Below are positions 13,110-25,190 of a stretch of 64,000 bases of DNA, one piece after another. Source of the stretch: Nymphaea colorata (Eukaryota > Streptophyta > Magnoliopsida > Nymphaeales > Nymphaeaceae); NCBI RefSeq assembly GCF_008831285.2, contig NC_045150.1:3174001-3238000 (forward strand), in the 5' to 3' direction. The notes below the pieces were generated by a model. It had not been told where the DNA came from, ran no database searches, and saw nothing but the letters and a program-made list of their open reading frames with translations. The first letter of the stretch is position 1, and every line of letters starts with the position of its first letter. Made by a program: the position numbers and the translations under genes.

Positions 13110-13581
13110 TGTAAATCAGGCGCAAAGAGGCAAATACTTCAAGTAAATCAGCCTTGAAGCTTCCACCAACAAGTCAAACTCACAAGCCCTCAAACAAGAG
13201 GTGAAGAAGAACTTGAATTAATCACAATATGAGATACATAAAGTAGGCTAAAAAGCCATATAGAACAATAGAGAAGCTGCCCTATTTATAGAGGAGAGGG
13301 CCAAAGAGAAGAAGGAGGAGGCAGTCCCAACGGCTAGAAATCTAGCCGTTGGGACTAGTCACCCTCTAGGTAAAACAGAAAAACGGAGAGGGATAAAAGG
13401 GAAAAAACAGAAAATAAACTAAAAGAAAAGATACATAAAGAAAGCAAAAATTACATAAGTGACCTAAGTACCCAAAAGATATAAAATATATATATACATA
13501 TAAAGCATATATTAGATGACTAATATATGTGATATATATAAATATATATATGTATACATTTGGGATACATACATTCTAACA
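13110..13581 (-). repeat. Copia-1 5' LTR (right)
   Basis: Full 472-bp LTR, nearly identical to 7,903-8,374, bounded by the GGCTG target duplication on its right. Confidence 0.95.
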
Positions 13582-13586
13582 GGCTG

Positions 13587-16500
13587 GTCTTCATCTACCT
13601 ACTTGACCAAGTATCACTTCGGTTCACCAAGGTAGTTAACTTTGTGTCGAAGGATCTGGTGTAACTGTCGATCGGTGGCCCTCCGGGTCGAAGGAGCTCA
13701 TTGCAAGATCGGCTCTTGTCGTGGCTGGCTTCTTTCCAGGTCTTCATTGTCGGCATAGTAGGGCTTAAGGTTGCAGACGTGAAACACAGAATGCACCTTG
13801 AAGTTTGGTGGTAAGTCTAACTTGTATGCTAGCTTTCCAATCCTCTTGACCACAGTAAACAACCCTTCATATTTCTGGATCAGTGCTCAGTGTCGTCCAC
13901 GGAAGATACCCGAGCGGTCTGGGTATAGTTTGACAAGAACTTGGTCTCCCACTCGAAAATCTGCGGGTCTCCGATTCTTGTCAGTCCATTTCTTCATCTT
14001 TTTGGCGGTCTTGTGCAAGAACGTGTTGGCTACCTTTGTCTATTCTTGCCAGTCCCTAACGAACTGGTAGGCGAAGCTGAATCTTCCATTCTCTTGGGCA
14101 GCACGAATGTGAGGCATCAACGGTTGCTGTCCGGTGGCTACTTCGAAGGGGCTGTGGCCTGAAGACTCGCTTTTCTACAGGTTGTAACAGAATTGGGCAA
14201 CATCGAGCAACTTTACCCAGTTTTTCTGGTTGGCGCTGACAAAGTGTCGCAGGTACTGTTCCAACATGGCATTGATGCGTTCGGTCTGGCCATCAATCTG
14301 CGGGTGGAAGCTTGTGGAAAACAACAAGTCTGAGCCAAGCAACTGAAACACTTCACGCCAAAACTTGCCCATGAAGCGAACATCGCGATCGCTCACAATA
14401 CTCTTCGACACACCCCAGTACTTTTCGATGTTTTTGACAAACATTTCCGCTGGGCTCTCCTTCGTGGTTGGGATGAACGTGGCATACTTAGAAAACCTGT
14501 CCATAACAACGAAGATATAACTGTAGCCATCAACTCTGGGTAGACTCACAATGAAGTCCATGGAGATGCTCTCCCACGGACGCTTCGGAACAGGAAGAGG
14601 CTCGAGCAGGCCGACAGGCTTCTGGTTACTCTTGTCCTGTTGGCAGATGAGGCAGGTCTTCACATACACCTCCACATCGTCGCGCATCTGGAGCCAATAA
14701 TACCCCCATTCGAGAAGGGCCAGAGTCCGCTCCTGGCCTGGATGGCCAGCCCAAAGCGTATCGTGGCACTCCTTTGTTAGCTCCAGCCGGAGATTGCCCC
14801 ACTTCAGCACGAAAATGCGCCCGTCCTTGGTGAGGAGCAATCCATCTCGTAGGCAGAATCTTCGAGTCTTCCCCGCTTTGGCCAAGGCAACCAAGTGTTG
14901 GGCCAATGAGTCCTGCCACATTCCTTCACGAACCCGCTCGAGAAGCGCACCCTCCAATTGGGCTTCGGAGGTCCCTGCTCGAGAGGCTGCAAGTTCTGTC
15001 TTTCGACTCAACGCATCTACTACCACGTTGGTCTTACCAACTTTGTACTCCAAAGCAAAATCAAACTCCGCCAAGAATTCCTGCCAACGAGCCTGTTTCG
15101 GAGTTAACTTTTTCTGAGTCTTGAAGTAACTCGTGGCTACATTATCCATCTTGACGACGAACTCTGCCCCGAGTAGGTAATGCCTCCATATGCGCAAGCA
15201 ATGCACAATGGTGGTCATCTCCCGTTCATGCACTGTGTACTGCTTCTCAGGGTCCTTCAGCTTCTGTCTCTCATAGGCGATCGGATGACTGTCCTACATT
15301 AGTACCCCATCGATGGCAAAATCTGAGACGTTTATGTATACTTCAAAGGGCTTTGAGTGATCTGGCAACCTGAGAACGGACTCTTGTACAAGGGCATGTT
15401 TCAGGCCTTCAAAGGCATCTTGGGCAGACTGAGTCCAAATTCAGAATCTATTCTTCTTAAGAAGGTCAATGAGGGGCGCCGCTATCAATGAGTACCCCGT
15501 GATGAACCGTCGATGGTAATTGGCTAACCCAAGAAAGGACCGCAATTCAGGCACATTTGAGGGTGGCTTCCAATCTTGGACAACTTTCATTTTCTCCGGG
15601 TTCATTCGCAGTTGGCCATCTCCTACAATATGGCCGAGGAAACTGATATCTCGTTGGCCAAAGAGACACTTCTTCTGCAGATAGAGATCATTTTCTTTGA
15701 GTACTTGAAACACCATCCGCAAGTGACTAACGTACTCCTTTAGGTTGTTGCTAAAGACTACAATGTCATCAAGGTAGATTACCACAAACTTGTCAAGGTA
15801 GGGGCAGAATATCTTGTTCATAATAGTCGAGAAAGCTGCAGGAGCATTCGTCAACCCGAATGGCATGACTAGGAACTCATACGTTCCATAGCGGGTGACG
15901 CAAGTTGTCTTCGGTTCATCACCTTCTACGATTCTGACTTGCCAGTAGCTGGAATGAAGGTCTAGCTTTGAAAAGATCCTCGCTTTGCCCAACTGGTCGA
16001 ACAAGTCTGCAATCAAAGGCAACGAATACTTGTTCTTCACCGTCACTTTGTTCAAAGCGCGGTAATCCACACAGAGTCTCTTGGAGCCATCATGCTTCGT
16101 CTGGAACAATACAGGGGCTTCGAAGGGTGCCGTAGAGGGACGGATGATCCCTAACTCAAGCATGTCATCAAGCTGTTTCCGCAGCTCCTTCAGTTCAACC
16201 GGTCCCATTCTGTAGGGGACCATAGCTGGTGGCTTGGCTCCAGGAACCAAGTCAATCTCATCATCAACTTCATGCTTGGGAGGTAGGCGTTTGGGGCCTT
16301 TGGGCAGTTTTAGGGGCATCACTCCCTCGAACTGCTTCAGGACAAGGGCTAGCCCTGGGGGAATGACTCTCGACTGAGGGTCATCTTCTTGTAGACGTAC
16401 AACCACGAGGAATGTTTGTTCCCCATGACGCACGCCCTTCTTCAGTTGCATTGCCGACAACGTCGGCTGAGACTTGTTTCTGACGAAGTGGCAATGCATT

Positions 16501-17935
16501 GTATGGGATTGATCCGCACCCATCAACGTCAATGTGTTGAACTTCGGCAACATCATTGCATTCTGGCCTCTAAGGAACTCCATCCCAAGAATCACCTTGA
16601 AATCGTCCAGGGGTACCACGGAGAAGATGGTGACTCCCGTCCAACCTTCAATCTGAACCGTTACACTCTTCACTTCTCCTAGGATGGGCCTGACTTCAGA
16701 GTTCACCATTTTAAGGGCTTTCTGCTACGGCACAGGCTTCAATCCCACTCGATCCGCCTCCTCTCTTGAGACGAAGTTATGCGCTGCCCCGGAGTCTACC
16801 ATTGCAACAGTAGACATTTCATTCAAAGCGACGTCTAGGTACATCAACTCCTTATTCATCATACTGCTAGACACTGCGCGACTTTGGACAGCATTGATCG
16901 TCTGGGCGGCACCCATCCGTGTTTGCCCTTCTTCGGTCTCGCCTTCGATGGCCCTCACAGCATTGGCCTGCCCGGTAGGTCTCACACGTTTTGGGCAGAC
17001 GTGCGCCTGGTGTTTTCCTCCGCAGACCCAATAAGTCACTTCTCTTGGTAGCTCAGTGTAGTCCTTGCGAAAGAAGGGTTTTCTCTCGACTGGCTTTTGG
17101 GACGACGATTCATTTCTATTGTCTCGCCGTTCCTCCCTCTTACTGCCGTGGTCAGACTTATTCGTAGACTTGAAGTCATCAGTATAGCTTTTGCGTTGGG
17201 TGTCGGCCAAGCGCTCGGCTGCCACATATGCCTTCTCCAAAGTCTTTGGATTCGATCTCTCCACGTCGGCTTGGGCCCAAGATTGGAGCCCTATGATGAA
17301 CCAGTGAAGTTTATCTTTTTCTGGCATCATAGGTACGTCCAACATGACCTTTTGGTGTGCCCTGATGTAATCTCTCAAAGCACCTGTCTGCTTTAGGTTC
17401 GCAACCAACCGATAAACATGTCTTTTAGCATCCACGGGCATGAAGTATCCCCCTGCTTGCGAAAGTCGTTGAAGGTACGAATCGTGCAGTCCCCATTCTC
17501 AATGTCCAACATTTTTTGCCTCCACCAAGCCACAGCATCTCCCTCTAACAACATCGCTGCGGTCTTAATCTTCAAGTCCTCTTCTACTACGTTCTGCAAG
17601 TCTAGGTAGTAGTCAACTTGGAACAGAAAGTTGTCGATCGCCCTGACATCCCGGCTACCACTGTACTTCGCCGGACGTTGAACATCGACCATACTGGTCC
17701 TCTCTTGACTACTACTGGCTGAATTAGTACGTAACAATCTCTAGTTTGAAGCTCGAAGTCCAGCGACTTCATCCTGTAAGGTCTTCACCAAGACAGAGAG
17801 TGATTGGTTCATGGCCACTGAATCGGCCATTTGTTCCTGCATCAACTTCATCTCCTTCTTGAATCTCTCAAAGGTTTCGGCAGCAAAGCCGAGGGCTTTC
17901 TCATGGGTGGCCACATCTGAGACCAACCAATTCAC
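13587..17935 (-). pseudogene. Gypsy chromovirus gag-pol, decayed
   Basis: Read on the minus strand: a coiled-coil-like gag N-terminus (17,935 down), gag core, a degenerate zinc knuckle (YWVCGGKHQAHVC, first Cys replaced by Tyr), protease AMVDSGAAHNFVS, reverse transcriptase with FSKLDLHSSYWQ and VIYLDDIVVFS, RNase H, integrase with the H2C2 finger (HPGQERT...CLICQQDK) and core (SMDFIVSLP, SIVSDRDVRF, GQTERINAMLEQ), then an FHV.NLKPY motif and the first half of a chromodomain. It is broken by in-frame stops at 17,741-17,743, 16,725-16,727, 15,441-15,443, 15,294-15,296 and 14,175-14,177, several more below 14,175, and a frameshift near 17,440-17,460. Non-functional. Confidence 0.93.
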
Positions 17936-18098
17936 CGTCTCCTCTAGGTTTCCTAGTCATGGGCCGGGCTCGTCTCCTCTGGACGGGCCGGCTCCTTGCC
18001 TTTGGCACCTCCTCAACAACAGCAAGTCAGCGTGAAGCTCTACACCGACTCTCCGATCGCTTCCTCAGATTGAGTAGAATCTGGGCTTTGATACCAGT

Positions 18099-18504
18099 TG
18101 TCACGGGCCGACTCCTTCGGACCGTGCGACGCGACAAACTCTCGCCAGAAAGCCTCAAGCCTTCGCCTTGTTCAAGTGGGCGCGGATCACTTGAATGCTT
18201 TTTAGAAAACTCTAGACACAAAGTACACAAAGAGTGAAAAGAAAACTCGCAATATATTCACTTAAACAGTTGAGTACATCACGAGGGAAAGCAAGTAAAC
18301 TTTTACACTTTACTTACAAAGGATGGCCGAAGCCGCTTATAGAATTTCCATGCGGACCATCCAAAATAAGAAATCCCAATCGGGCCAGTTTTGGGATGGT
18401 GCTCCGACACATGTGAACATTTGAACTTACACCAAGACTCAACATAAACAAAGCAAATACAACAAAAGCAAAGGATGACTATACAAACACGACAAAAGAG
18501 AACA
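18099..18504 (-). repeat. Gypsy 5' LTR (right)
   Basis: TGTCACGGG...GAACA, partner of 7,360-7,790. The primer site TGGTATCAAAGC lies immediately to its left after a two-base spacer. Confidence 0.88.
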
Positions 18505-18509
18505 CAACG

Positions 18510-19160
18510 TCTTCCTTTTATTTTTGTTGCTTCTATTTGTGGTAGTCAATCTCAATGCATGTTCTGTCCTTTAGTTCTGCTTGCATATTTGTTTTTGGTT
18601 GATTCCTTCAACACTAGATTTTTAAGGTTCATCTAAGGAGATGATAAAATCTGTTTTTACTTTGCATGATTTTTGGAGTTTTGTGCCCATTCTGATTATA
18701 GATAACAAACAAATAATGATGAAGGATAATGAGTGGGGTTTTTGGGTAAGATTTTGGAAATTTATTTTGATCAGTTTCCTTCCAAATCCATATTTTTCAA
18801 AATTTTTACTACCCACTGGTGAGCTTCCTTTTTTTGTCCTTGTTCACCTGCACCCTTTGATGTTATTAGTTTGTACTTTCTTGAGGCATAGTTTGAGCGA
18901 TAACTTTGCCGTTATTCAAAAGGATGAAAAGGGGAGGTGTAGAGAAGAGTGGCATGTGGTTGACCTGTTGTTGTAATTGTCAATAATGAGGGCATGGACT
19001 GTTGCAACTTCTTTTAGGCTTACCAAGGGTTTTTCCAATGCATTTTGAATGTTTTTATTCCTGTCTTGCATTTGTCAGTCTTAAATTGTTGTGCATTTTA
19101 TTTGTCCTTCATCGGGTTCCTATTGCTACAATTTGGTTGAGTTTTTTTTTTCCGTTGCAG
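18510..19160 (+). other. Intron upstream of the UIEF-like start codon
   Basis: T-rich non-coding DNA ending in a strong polypyrimidine tract and acceptor TTTTTTTTTTCCGTTGCAG directly abutting the ATG at 19,161. This shows that the 5' leader is spliced. Confidence 0.65.
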
Positions 19161-22100
19161 ATGGCAGCCAAAGCAGCATTTACAAATGAAGCTATTGCTC
19201 TCACTGAGAAGAAGATAGATATGACTCTTGGTAAAGTTCCTCTGGTCGTTGGAGCAATTCGTGTGTTGTCGTTGCTCTAGTTGGATTTCTTCATTCTCTA
19301 GATAGGCTTGCAATATATATATTCCATTAGACAGCTACAAACAAATATTGAAGTTTGTGTTTGATTTGTTTGTGTAGATGACATCGTTAAGATGTCCAAA
19401 AAACCTGCTTCAAAGGGAAAGAACACAAGGATAGTGGTAATTTAACTTTCATGGTGCTTTAGTTGCTTTTATTCAGTTATGTGCAGGTTTTAAATCTTTT
19501 GGTGTTTGTCTGACAGAATAAGAATGGAGGTTTAATCAACAAAGGCACTTCCCAAACACGTGCTTCACAATTAAAACAGTTTTCAGATTCAAGGGCAACC
19601 CTTCGGCAGGTAATTTTTTCATGGCTTTATAGTCTTGCATGTTGGTTCTCTATATGGATGTCTCGGATAGTTTCTCTAATGCTTTATTATCCTATACAGG
19701 GAGTTCTTGCTCAAAGGAGATCCAATTTTAAAGCCAACTCTCAGTTCCCCTTTGCAGTAGAGGCGGTTAGGAAAGTTGCAAATGAACCAGTCCGGATGAG
19801 GGTGTCCAACTGGCACAAGACAAGGTATTGATTTCTCTATCTCTAGCAGAATGGGAACTACTTGCTTGTCCTGCTCATCTCTGCCTCTATTTGGTATTCG
19901 TTCACCTGATCCTTGGCTTCTTTAATTACAGGTAAGCAAGGTGTTCCACTTCTATCAATAACGTCATTCCTTTGCATGAGGCATATGCTGTAAATGAATT
20001 CTGCATAACTGTTGGTCAGTCCGTTGGTTGATATGTATGCAGCATGGTCAGCTAATGTTACACATGATAGACTGATGAGGGATCTAGAACTTAGAAGTGG
20101 TGAAAGTTGCGGGCATATTGTAATCAGAGAGCATTGGTTTCTCTTTCTCAACATGAAAGTGGGTTTGCACTTATTTCAGTCAGAAGACTCAGAACTTGGC
20201 TGCTTGCCAACATATCTGCCTAGGTGTCAAACAGTTACCTTATTTCTCTATGCCTCTCTCAATCTAGGTTCTGGATAGATGCTATATATGGTTATAGTTG
20301 GACATAACTTGTCATACAAAGGTGGCCAGTCACATAACCATTTTATGGAGAGCTTTTCTAATTTGTATGCCACCATGCCCAATTCCCTCATGGTTAATGA
20401 CTTGTCATGTTTTGTTTCAAATGGGTATTTGAAATTTTGAACTTATTATGTAAGGAAAGGATTGCACAACCTTATCTAGGGCATGCCCTTCCAACCTTAT
20501 TTTCGTTACTGACCACTCTCTCCAGCAGATGGTATGAAGAAATTTTCTGACCTTTTGAGATGAACGCCTCAATGACTAACACATTCCCCTCTCATTTGGC
20601 CTCTAGCCACTGGCATCTTTTATTGTTTAGACCTTGTTGGTGGATACAGTCGAGCTGTTATATCTGTTGAAGGGATGTTCAAACTTGATGGAGATTTTAT
20701 GAGATTTTGGGTAGTGCCCGGTCCCTCTGCTGGGGTCAAATCTGACCTCGATGTGGAGGGCCCACGCATAGGACCCTCCTACAAGACATGGTGGCGGCAG
20801 GGCCCGCTATGTCCTGTAGGAGCACTTTGTGTGGAGCCTCCCTATCGAGGGTGTATTGAAGCCAGGCGGATTTAACTGACCATGGATTTTAGGGGTTTTC
20901 TAGGAAGGCTGCATAGATGCCTGCAGACAGAACGGATGTGTTAAGTTTTTAATGGCTATTGGTGGTTTGCTTTGCCCAAATTATTTGCTTCTGCTGCTGA
21001 TTGGTCTTTTCTGGAAAAATGGATGTTAGAACAGCAAATTTACAAAATTTTTGCCTTATGGATCGATTTCAAAGCAGCAGATCGTACAAACATTGTCTTG
21101 TCATAATCCCATTGGTAACAAGTTTAATTTTGGAGGTCAACCATGTTGAAAACCTGGGTAGTGGGTAGTCGTGATGCTTCACTTTTCGTGGATGATCTTC
21201 CAGTGAACTTTATGGACCAAACATCTCCTTGCATAAAAGTTTTGCGGTTCTGAGGAGAGAGTTGACATATTATGTTAATATCTTGCATCAAATTACCAGG
21301 GGGTTATTCTGTTTTTCTTCTTCTTATCCATGCTTTAATTTGAAGTATAAAGGCGTCAGAATGGCATTGTCCAACAGGAATCTCCATTCCTGCAGCACTT
21401 TCATAGACAGGTTGACAAATGGCTGGTCAGTGGTATTTCTGTGTCAAAAGATATTAGATATGCCTTCTATTTTCCTGTGTTTGAGAGGTAGCCGGGCATA
21501 AAGATTTTCTGTATGTGCGACATGGATATAAAACAAATCACTGGGAGAGGCTGGTTTCAGATCCTAGAGACCATGGTTGCTTCATGAGTCTTTGCTGTGG
21601 ATCGTACCATCAACTCTAAAATGTGACGCAACTCTCAGGGTCTCCTATTATCCTGCAGGATTCTGGTCCTATTTTTTCCCGTACTTTAGTTTTAAGTTTT
21701 CATATTATGTTCATTGTTATGGTAACTGAACTAAATCCACATTTGCCTACTGCCTCCATTTGTTTGTGTCCAGATTGTTGGTGGAACTGACTGGACTAAT
21801 CTTACTTCCCTTCTTTGTTCTACTGATGATGGTTTCTTTGTTTAGACCTATACCAGTTGCCCAGAGGAAGGTTGGACAAGTCTTTTCCTCTTATCCTGCC
21901 AAGGTAAATTAATAGTGTGGAGCTTGTCGAGCTTCTTTCTGTGATTTAGGGGTTTGAACTTTGAAGAACTGTACTTACCAAATGCAAGCGGCGTGTATGC
22001 AGGTGGTGCAGCAATCGAACATTCCAAAGGGGAGGCCTCAGACTCTGGACTCGTTGTTCGCAAACTTGAAGGAGCAAAGGCTAATAAAAGCTAGGGGGAT

Positions 22101-22188
22101 GGCTCTGAATGGCCAAGCAGGCCGAAGACGTGCCCGTGTTCCTCCGAACAGCTATCTTGCCAACAACCGTGGGAGGCCAAGGCAGTGA
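19161..22188 (+). CDS. UIEF: UAP56-interacting mRNA export factor (UIEF-like)
   Basis: Six coding exons: 19161-19230, 19378-19436, 19517-19609, 19700-19824, 21846-21903, 22003-22188; all introns GT/AG, total 196 residues. Residues 17-32 read KKIDMTLDDIVKMSKK, a near-canonical UAP56-binding motif of the type in ALY/REF and UIF adaptors; the motif is split by intron 1. The middle is basic and Gln/Ser-rich. Residues 149-161 (TLDSLFANLKEQR) form a second short acidic/hydrophobic helix, and the tail is Arg-rich (GRRRARVPP...RGRPRQ), fitting RNA binding. In Arabidopsis UIEF1/UIEF2 act in the nucleus, binding the DEAD-box helicase UAP56 to couple mRNPs to export. The start is set by the first ATG directly after an acceptor. 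Intron 4 is 2.0 kb. The coding frame is intact. Family membership is inferred from motif, length and architecture. Confidence 0.85.
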
Positions 22189-23754
22189 GGGCCCTTGGAT
22201 TGACGGGTTGTCAGGTGGAATTTGAGCAATTATGACGGATTTTCATGCATGTCAACAGGCTGAGAAGAATAAAAGGTTTAAAGTTATATGTATATATTCA
22301 AAATATGTGTTGTAGAAAATATAACTGAAATTCATACATTAGAACACAGGCCAACAGGTCAGCCTAGATTCATGACCATATTTATGATACCTGGAGGCAA
22401 ATTGTACCTAAAATAATAGTCAAAAGTATTTAATAAGAGATTACTGAAATGGTTGTAAAATGAGTTTAAGGATTGGGTGCTTTGGCATAGCCTTTTTAAC
22501 CAGATTTAAAAATCTTCAGAGAATTTATACAATACTAAGTTTTATATTATAATTTCGAAAGGTTTACCAGATAAACTTCAAAATTTAGATGCACAAATGG
22601 CACAATACTAGGCAAAAGAAATGTTTGATTAAATGCTAAGGCCAATCATATGCTGTCGAGGATAAGTGCATATTCTCTTCTGTGTTTCCTGGTACATGTT
22701 CTATTTTTCTATTATCCTCTTGTAGCTGAGCATAGCTCCGCGAAGTCAGCTGTTGTTCTGAGTAGCAAGCCAAGCGTATGGATCTTGTCCATTTTCAGTT
22801 TGCCAATTCGGGCTGGGTTTTGTGTCTAAAGAAGTTTCTTTAATGTGCTTATGATGCAGGGCTTCTCATTGTATGATACAAAAGGTGGTCCGTCTCAAAA
22901 AGCTTCTACTGTGTGAACATGTACACCAAGAGACAAAGAGACTATTGGTTCATTTTGAGCTATTCTCCCTTGCAGATATGCATTAGTTGTTGGTACTGCA
23001 GTTGAAGTAAGATCGAGGAACCTTTCTTCCTAGATGAACTTTTCTAGAAACACAACTTGATATTGCGACAATGAATGATTGTGACATTCAGTTGAGAATA
23101 TTATTGCAAGCTGACAAAAGAGATCGATGCGGAGGAAGGCATGGCAGCGTCCATAAGCCTCCAAAAACAATCAGATTCCTCAACATTATGATTCTAATGA
23201 CCATTTCGAGTTCCTCTTTTTTTTTTTTTTTTGGCTTATTGGCATCTCTGCCCCCTTTTCAGTTGCCATCGTGTGCAGTTTGTCTGCACTTTGATGTCTG
23301 CGTCCTCTACCTGGGTAGTGCTCTCCCTCTCTGTCAAAAAATAAGATTAGGAAGACTCGTAGGATTTTGAAGCCAGACTTTTGATTTTTAGTACTCGTCT
23401 TGCGTGTCAGGAAAACATGTTGTGTCGATGTATATGTTTTCTGAACATGCAAAAACATTTATCGTAATTATTTTTCCTTAGGACTTTCAAAAAATAAGAT
23501 GCGTCCAAACAGTCTCATAGTGAGATTTAGCGGCGCGTGAGATGATTTGCCATGGGATTAACCACGCGACATTCCAATTTTCATCTTTCTGAATGTCTCT
23601 GCTTATTTACGAAAGTGGTCGTTTTTTAGGGTAAACCAAGTTTTCCTTCAAGAAATAACCGTGACTTTCTTTTTAGCAGCCATGCCTCTCTCTCCCACGA
23701 TCCCACGACATCTCTCTCTTGACATGGATATGTATTGATACGTACAGAAGATGT
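22189..23754. other. 3' flank of the UIEF-like gene; no further gene
   Basis: Contains the presumed 3' UTR (AATAAAAGG at about 22,269 is a plausible polyadenylation signal) and then AT-rich DNA with a T run at 23,218-23,232. No coding sequence recognised. Confidence 0.45.
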
Positions 23755-24000
23755 AAGCTTGGGCATGGGGCCTAATCGGGCTCGAGCCCAAACTTGAAAA
23801 AACCTGTTCGGTCAGTCCGACGGGATTTGATTTGGCCTGATTAATTTTTTATAATATTTTTATTTAATAATGATATATATTATATTATTAAAAATATATC
23901 TTATGTTTAAAAAATTTATAAAAAAATATTTTTTATTTCAATCGAGCTAAACCTGAGCTCGAGTTTCGAGCATCAGGCTGGCCCGATGCCCAGGCCTAGT
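23755..24000. mobile_element. MITE-like element with imperfect inverted ends
   Basis: The left end (GGGCATGGGGCCTAATCGGG) and the right end, read in reverse complement (CTAGGCCTGGGCATCGGGCC), are imperfect inverted repeats around a very AT-rich core (23,850-23,930). GGCCTGGGCATCGGG-type termini are typical of plant non-autonomous DNA transposons. I could not identify a convincing target duplication. Confidence 0.45.
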
Positions 24001-25190
24001 TGGATGCCCTCGATTGCCACTGCCTCCTCCCAAAACAACCCCACCCCCTCCCCTCCCCTCCCCACAACTTAAAAAAAAAAAAAAAAAAGACCACACACAC
24101 ACATTGGTCGGATGCCTGAACTGAGAGAGAGAAAGAACCGATGAAATGAAAACAAAAACTCAGAAATGAAAAAGAAATCAAGCAACGCAAACTAATAGGA
24201 TTTAAAAAGATCCGAGGATCCAAAAGTAGATCCAAGGGCATCAAAGGAAACCTTAATTTTAAAAGGCTTAGGCTTTGTAAGAAAGAGATACTATTGTGAT
24301 GTTTTCAGCTTAAAAGAAGGCCTTCTACAAAAAAAAGGCAATATATTAACTGCATTTCCAATAAGGGGTGGGTAGCAAGTTGAAGCACAAGGAGATTTCG
24401 CCACTCTGACCTATGGGCAAGGAGAAAGAGTGGGGCTTCAACTCTCGCCTGGGTGATGGGATTAATCCTCCCGCTCATCTAGAACTGGAGCTTCTATCAT
24501 TAGCCCCGAGGGGTATCACACAACTGGCTAGGCTAGTAGTTGGTAGGGGTCAGTTGCTAGTTCCAATCCAGTTGCGCCTGCCTTTTGCAGAAACCAAGGC
24601 ATGCCGGGACCCTCAGGCTGCCCTTCAGGGTGTTTCACACCCTTGCAAAGCAACCAAGTCTGTCAGCCTGGGCCAATTTGAATGCAGCATAAGGTTTTGG
24701 ACCAAGCAAGCAGACTCAGTAACATGTTTCAGCACACTATTGGAAGTACCCTGGCTTATCATTGTTTCAATTGGTACTGAACATTATCAGTTACGTGAAA
24801 TATCAGCTTTTCACTCTATGGTAGCATAACATTCTAAATTTATGTGGGCAAACCACGCCGAAGGAACGACTCTTTAGAGAAGCTGACATAGGTGCATAAC
24901 TTGAGGTCAAGCAAGCGTACTTAAGGAGATTTACCACCGTCCTGAGAGAATTTAGGTCCAGGTTTTCTTCAAAGTTGCATGAGGAAAGCTTCTGGTGGGT
25001 GGTGTATGCACCTCGACATCCATATTCTTGGCGTGCTAAATTAACCTTGGGCGCAATCAACGGAAAGCAAAAAACATTGCAAAACGTTTAAGAACTTGGA
25101 TGTACTCTGCTTTAAACAATATTATGAAAAACTTTTCAACAAAAAATATACAACACTAAATCCATTGAATCTTACCACTAATAGAAGACG
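24001..25190. other. Non-coding between convergent genes
   Basis: Holds an A run (about 24,070-24,088), a short (AC)n and an open frame 24,413-24,829 (138 codons) with no recognisable domain. It lies between the 3' ends of the plus-strand UIEF-like gene and the minus-strand START-like gene; the last few hundred bases are probably the latter's 3' UTR. Confidence 0.4.

Larger units (their letters stand above)
7903..13581 (-). mobile_element. Ty1/Copia retrotransposon nested in the Gypsy element
   Basis: Minus-strand element with 472-bp LTRs (7,903-8,374 and 13,110-13,581). They are TG...CA-bounded (TGTTAGAA...GATTTACA on the minus strand), with a perfect five-base target duplication GGCTG at 7,898-7,902 and 13,582-13,586. 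Polypurine tract GAGGGGGGG lies at 8,375-8,383; the primer site TGGTATCA.AGC follows the 5' LTR. Domain order gag, zinc knuckle, protease, integrase, RT, RNase H is Copia. By hand the LTRs differ at about eight sites (under 2%), so insertion was recent, well after the Gypsy host element. The 5' end carries an extra partial LTR plus leader (12,844-13,109). Confidence 0.95.
7360..18504 (-). mobile_element. Ty3/Gypsy chromovirus, interrupted by a Copia insertion
   Basis: A minus-strand LTR retrotransposon. LTRs are at 7,360-7,790 and 18,099-18,504. A primer site TGGTATCAAAGC follows the right (5') LTR at about 18,085-18,096, and a purine tract GAAAGGGGGAGCT precedes the left (3') LTR. Domain order is gag, protease, reverse transcriptase, RNase H, integrase, chromodomain, which defines Gypsy. 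Flanking five-base duplications are CAGCG (7,355-7,359) and CAACG (18,505-18,509), one mismatch. The left LTR begins GG instead of TG. The LTRs differ at roughly 28 of about 395 compared sites plus indels (about 7%), so it is old. Without the Copia insert it is about 5.5 kb. Confidence 0.9.

Noticed and set aside
24413..24829. 138-codon plus-strand open frame
   Set aside because: No recognisable domain, no repeat boundaries and no coherent splice context; cannot be separated from chance.
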